From Candidatus Gastranaerophilales bacterium (lineage in GTDB: Bacteria > Cyanobacteriota > Vampirovibrionia > Gastranaerophilales > Gastranaerophilaceae): a stretch of DNA of 53,523 nucleotides. Each line of letters opens with the position of its first letter. Position 1 is the first letter of the stretch. A program made the position numbers and the translations under genes. The stretch is taken from the NCBI GenBank assembly GCA_944323195.1, contig CALURR010000031.1, positions 1 to 53,523 on the forward strand. The letters are read 5' to 3'. Shown here in pieces: positions 50,323-53,523 of the stretch. The notes below the pieces were generated by a model. It was not told where the DNA came from. It was given only the letters and a program-made list of their open reading frames with translations, and did not search any database.

Positions 50323-51654
50323 ATGAAAAATTATACTTATTTATATTTATGTGCTATTTTGGCTTCTTTTGGCGGTTTATTATCCGGTTTTGATACAGGA
50401 GTAATCTCCGGAGCATTGTTATATATTAATCAAAGCTTTGAAATGAACTCTTTGTATTCAGGTTTGTTGGTTAGCTCTGTTTCTATTGGAGCTGTTGTTG
50501 GCGCACTTTTAAATGGTGCTCTAATAGATAAAATCGGCAGAAGAAAAGTTATGTTGTTAACAGCCGGAGTTTTTATTATAGGCTCAGTTTTGTGTTGTTT
50601 TTCAAGAAATATAGTTGAGCTTATTTTATCAAGAATGTTTATCGGGTGTGCTGTTGGTGTAGTTAGTTTTGCCGGACCCTTGTATTTAAGTGAAATATCC
50701 ACAAAAGAAAAAAGAGGTGAAATTGTATCTTTTCATCAATTGGCCATAACGCTGGGTATTTTATTTTCATATTTTGTTAATTATTTTTGTGCAAATTTAG
50801 TTCATTCTTGGCGTATCATGTTCCTTTTGGGAGCTGTTCCGGCTATTGTTTTGTTTTTTGCAATGTTTGTGTTGAAAGATACTCCAAGGTGGTATGTTGC
50901 AAAAAATAAAATTGATAAAGCCAGGTTGGTTTTACAAAAAATTGATAAAAGTCAAGATGCGGATCTTGAAATTGAGAATATTAAAAAGACATTGTCTAAT
51001 AATAACGAAAAAATTAAGTTTGAAAAACGTTTATTAATTCCTTTTGTAATAGGAATTGGTATTATGTTTGCTCAAATTGCAACAGGTATTAATGCGATTA
51101 TATATTATGCGCCTACAATATTTAAAATGGTTGGATTTTCATCCAATCAAGATGTTTTATTTGCAACAATATTTATTGGTTTGATTAATTTTTTGATGAC
51201 TTTTGTTGCTATAGCACTTGTTGATAAGATTGGTAGAAAGCCTTTGTTATATATAGGCTTAGTGGGCATGCTTGTTAATCTTTTGTTGTTGTCATTTAGC
51301 TTTGCTTTTGATTATGCTTTTGTAAAATATATTGCTGTTATAGCTTGTGCATTATACATTGTTTCATTTTCAATGTCGTTGGGGCCTGTGGCATTATTGA
51401 TAAATGCTGAGATTTTTCCTTTGAAATATAGGGGTGCAGCAATGAGTATAGGAATAGTTTCAAATTTTGTATTTAATTTTATAGTTACGGGTTTGTTCCC
51501 AATTTCATTAGATAAATTGGGTGGCAGTATAACATTTTTAATTTTCGCAATAATATGTGTTATCTCTTTGTTTTTTGTATACTACGTTGTGCCTGAAACA
51601 AAAGATGTCAGTCTGGAAGAAATTGAAAACCGCATGAATAGGATGAAATTATGA
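50323..51654 (+). CDS. MFS sugar porter (XylE/GalP type)
   Basis: The 443-residue protein has 12 predicted membrane helices. Sugar-porter signatures: GFDTGVISGALLYI in helix 1, the IDKIGRRK loop motif (RxGRR), KDTPRWYVAKNK after helix 6, QIATGINAIIYYAPTIF in helix 7, VDKIGRKPLLY, and the C-terminal PETKDVSLEEIE. It is probably a proton-coupled monosaccharide importer. The specific sugar cannot be told. It is transcribed alone, and its 3' end overlaps the DedA gene end by 6 nt. Confidence 0.95.
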   Translation: MKNYTYLYLCAILASFGGLLSGFDTGVISGALLYINQSFEMNSLYSGLLVSSVSIGAVVGALLNGALIDKIGRRKVMLLTAGVFIIGSVLCCFSRNIVELILSRMFIGCAVGVVSFAGPLYLSEISTKEKRGEIVSFHQLAITLGILFSYFVNYFCANLVHSWRIMFLLGAVPAIVLFFAMFVLKDTPRWYVAKNKIDKARLVLQKIDKSQDADLEIENIKKTLSNNNEKIKFEKRLLIPFVIGIGIMFAQIATGINAIIYYAPTIFKMVGFSSNQDVLFATIFIGLINFLMTFVAIALVDKIGRKPLLYIGLVGMLVNLLLLSFSFAFDYAFVKYIAVIACALYIVSFSMSLGPVALLINAEIFPLKYRGAAMSIGIVSNFVFNFIVTGLFPISLDKLGGSITFLIFAIICVISLFFVYYVVPETKDVSLEEIENRMNRMKL

Positions 51655-52269
51655 ATTTTTTAGATTTTTCACATGGTGATAAATATAAATTATTCCTAAA
51701 ATTAGACATGCTATGATTATTATTGCATCAAATTTGTGCCAAATGTGCTTTAGGGCTTGCGTATTTTCACCAAGTTTGATACCTACATAAACTAAAAGAT
51801 AACTCCATATAAGAGAACCTAAAAAGGTAAAGGTAAAGAAAAATCTTTTTTTTGCTTTTAATATTCCAGCTGGAAGCGAGATAAATGTTCTAACTACTGG
51901 AAGCATTCTGCAGATAAAAAATGACCAATCTCCATATTTATCAACCCATTTGTCTGCTATTTCGAGGTCATGTTTTGAAATTAAAAAATATTTTCCATAT
52001 TTTTCAATAAATTTTCTTCCGCCAAAATAGCCAAGGTAATATGAAGGAATTGAACCTATAACACAGCCTATTGCTCCAAAAAATGCTGCTGTATGGATTG
52101 AAAACACTCCTTTTGTAACTAAATATCCTGCAAACGGCAGAATTGCTTCAGAAGGTAATGGAATATTGCAAGACTCTATTGCCATTAATAATGCAATCCC
52201 CCATGCCCCAAGCTCTGTTATAACGCTTTGAATCCAATTTGCAAGTGAAATTAATATATTTTCTAACAT
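51649..52269 (-). CDS. DedA-family membrane protein
   Basis: The 206-residue protein has about five hydrophobic segments. Motifs: ESCNIPLPSEAILPFAGYLV, PSYYLGYFGGRKFIEKYGKY, FICRMLPVVRTFISLPAGI and KKRFFFTFTFLGSLIWSYLLVYVG. The conserved E at position 32 and the FxxRxxPxxRxxxxxxAG motif, typical of DedA/VTT proteins, are both present. Some members (DedA, UptA types) recycle undecaprenyl phosphate or scramble phospholipids. The gene starts with an AAGGAG 6 nt upstream. Its 3' end overlaps the convergent MFS gene by 6 nt. Confidence 0.93.
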   Translation of the reverse strand: MLENILISLANWIQSVITELGAWGIALLMAIESCNIPLPSEAILPFAGYLVTKGVFSIHTAAFFGAIGCVIGSIPSYYLGYFGGRKFIEKYGKYFLISKHDLEIADKWVDKYGDWSFFICRMLPVVRTFISLPAGILKAKKRFFFTFTFLGSLIWSYLLVYVGIKLGENTQALKHIWHKFDAIIIIACLILGIIYIYHHVKNLKNS

Positions 52270-52336
52270 TTTTATCTCCTTAAACAGAATTATATTTTAA
52301 TATATAAATTCTGTTAGGACAAATTGTTAAATTATA

Positions 52337-53470
52337 TTATTTTATAAATTTGTTGAAAATTTTAATTTCATTAGCTTTGATAGCTTTAGAGTTAAGCGCG
52401 CTTGGCTCATTTTGGGCTCTTGATGAAGATGGATTAGTTTTGTTATCTCCGCTTAAATATTTTTTCTCAAGCCTTTTTTGATTAAGTGCAGGTAAACCAA
52501 AACCAAGATATATGATTTCAAACGCATATGCCGCAGTTCTTAGAAGGGTGTTTGCAATATTTGCGTCTTTAACAAGTTTATTTTCTTTGTTTTGGAAGAA
52601 GTTAACAAGTATGTTTTCGGTGCTTTTGTCTAAACTTGTTTCATTTAGTCCTTTTAAGCCTTTTTCTTTAAGCTCGACTAAAGCATTTAATACTTCTTGA
52701 GTCTTATCTTTTTTGGAGCTTATACCTGCAAGTTTTTGCGTTTTTTGTTGTTCGATAACTTGTTTTTGATTATCAATTAAAATATTCATAACTTTGTTGA
52801 ATATTTTATCAGGATCCCCATTTTGGTCTTTTATTTTATCGAACATTTTGCTGATTTCAGCTATACTGTTGAAGCCTGAATATTCAGAAATAAGCTCTTC
52901 TTCGGTCAAAGCCCTAACACCTTGTGTCGGATGGAAAGTGTTAAGAATATTTGTACCTACTGTTTTAAATTTTTCAATTGGATTTTGTGCAAATTCTTTT
53001 GCTTTTTCATTTATTCCCTTTAGGCCCTTATCTTTATTTTTGAATATATCCAGATAAGGTTTGCTTGTTAGCGGCAAACCTGTTTTTTTGCTTGCAATAC
53101 CGGTAACAAGTGAATTTATAGATTTTAGAGCAAATAACATTATCAGAACTGTTTGAACATCTCTGAACAGGATTTCAGTTATTTCGTCTTTTGTTGCTTC
53201 TTTATCATCAGGATTTCTTTTTGCTGCAGTTAGAACTCTTGGAACTATAACTGTACCTACCATCAATAGTGCCATTGGAATAAAGGCATTGTTGGCGCCT
53301 GTTGGTTCAAGAGCATTTGTAATTTTAGAAAAAATATCTTTGTTTGGTGATTTTTCAAGAGCTGATGATACAACGCTGCCAAGTTTTTCAGATGCAGTAT
53401 TAGCATATTTGGCTGTTGTTTTTACAAAGTTTGATGAGGCTGCATTGTTTATTATTTTTTGTATGTTCAT
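52337..53470 (-). CDS. membrane protein of unknown function (377 aa)
   Basis: The N-terminal 55 residues are polar and alanine/serine-rich. Two hydrophobic segments follow (about 60-80, NAFIPMALLMVGTVIVPRVL, and about 103-125, VQTVLIMLFALKSINSLVTG). A long charged helical region (about 140-300) and a third hydrophobic patch (about 310-335, AAYAFEIIYLGFGLPALN) come next. No family is recognised. It begins at TAATG, overlapping the stop of an upstream gene, with an AAGGAGG ribosome binding site, so it is in a conserved-looking operon with that gene. Confidence 0.75.
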   Translation of the reverse strand: MNIQKIINNAASSNFVKTTAKYANTASEKLGSVVSSALEKSPNKDIFSKITNALEPTGANNAFIPMALLMVGTVIVPRVLTAAKRNPDDKEATKDEITEILFRDVQTVLIMLFALKSINSLVTGIASKKTGLPLTSKPYLDIFKNKDKGLKGINEKAKEFAQNPIEKFKTVGTNILNTFHPTQGVRALTEEELISEYSGFNSIAEISKMFDKIKDQNGDPDKIFNKVMNILIDNQKQVIEQQKTQKLAGISSKKDKTQEVLNALVELKEKGLKGLNETSLDKSTENILVNFFQNKENKLVKDANIANTLLRTAAYAFEIIYLGFGLPALNQKRLEKKYLSGDNKTNPSSSRAQNEPSALNSKAIKANEIKIFNKFIK

Positions 53471-53523
53471 TATTTAGCCTCCTTGTCGTTTTTCTTTGCT
53501 TCATCATAAATAGCTGATGCATT
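53470..53523 (-). CDS. C-terminal end of an upstream gene (partial)
   Basis: Only 17 residues, NASAIYDEAKKNDKEAK, then TAA. The reading frame ends exactly at the start codon of the 377-residue gene (TAATG overlap) and holds the AAGGAGG ribosome binding site of that gene. Product unknown, since the gene extends beyond the window. Confidence 0.6.
   Translation of the reverse strand, partial: NASAIYDEAKKNDKEAK

Overview
The window is strongly A+T-rich bacterial chromosome with short gaps and mostly co-directional operons. It encodes a Gram-negative type envelope (ExbB/ExbD/TonB, two giant AsmA-like proteins), a VKOR-DsbA fusion of the kind common in Cyanobacteria and relatives, Dxr (MEP isoprenoid pathway), GatB, a class III prepilin-like protein, and several families I do not recognise (HEAT proteins sharing a NAVSINIY motif near the N terminus, a 377-residue membrane protein). 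The best fit is a non-photosynthetic cyanobacterial relative such as Gastranaerophilales (Vampirovibrionia/Melainabacteria). That assignment is inference from gene content and needs a marker-gene tree. rpoB standing behind its own promoter, with queH and not rplL upstream, is compatible with it.

Layout. 1-3425: 5' end of rpoB, queH, a VKOR-DsbA oxidoreductase, and dnaJ with a halved zinc finger (all minus). 3488-15426: an envelope block. A TonB-ExbB-ExbD-ExbD-AsmA operon and two related secreted proteins run on the minus strand, and a second, paralogous 1453-residue AsmA-like gene diverges from them. 15415-16337: about 0.9 kb without protein genes, made of modular hairpin repeats around tRNA-Leu(CAA). 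The first repeat copy forms the last codons of the second AsmA-like gene. 16338-20384: gatB and three proteins of unknown function, two with HEAT-like repeats. 20455-26023: lytic transglycosylase, rubrerythrin and ileS. 26172-32754: secA, an unknown protein, dxr with two small unknown genes, hemW. 32775-35632: a GlmS-like sugar isomerase in an operon with etfB-etfA. 35829-38300: a secreted alpha/beta-hydrolase-like protein lacking catalytic residues, a YitT-family membrane protein and an amino-acid-type binding lipoprotein. 38360-43285: four-gene operon of a membrane-pyrophosphatase homologue lacking most catalytic aspartates, YjbQ, an M24 peptidase and a TrmH-type methyltransferase. 43370-45360: small protein, prepilin, MTA phosphorylase, YggT. 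45409-50223: a tightly overlapping operon of a four-subunit 2-oxoacid:ferredoxin oxidoreductase (VOR type) running into fabH and fabF. 50323-53523: sugar porter, DedA protein, an unknown membrane protein and the tail of another gene.

Two observations stand out. The first is the membrane-pyrophosphatase pseudoenzyme (38360-40465): its fold-defining segments align without gaps to H+-pumping pyrophosphatases, but the diphosphate and metal-binding motifs are erased. The second is a promoter rule. Eleven gene starts have a -10-like hexamer exactly 6 nt before the ATG and no ribosome binding site, which predicts leaderless mRNAs. At two divergent pairs (32755-32774 and 37496-37517) overlapping -10 boxes serve both genes from a gap of about 20 bp.
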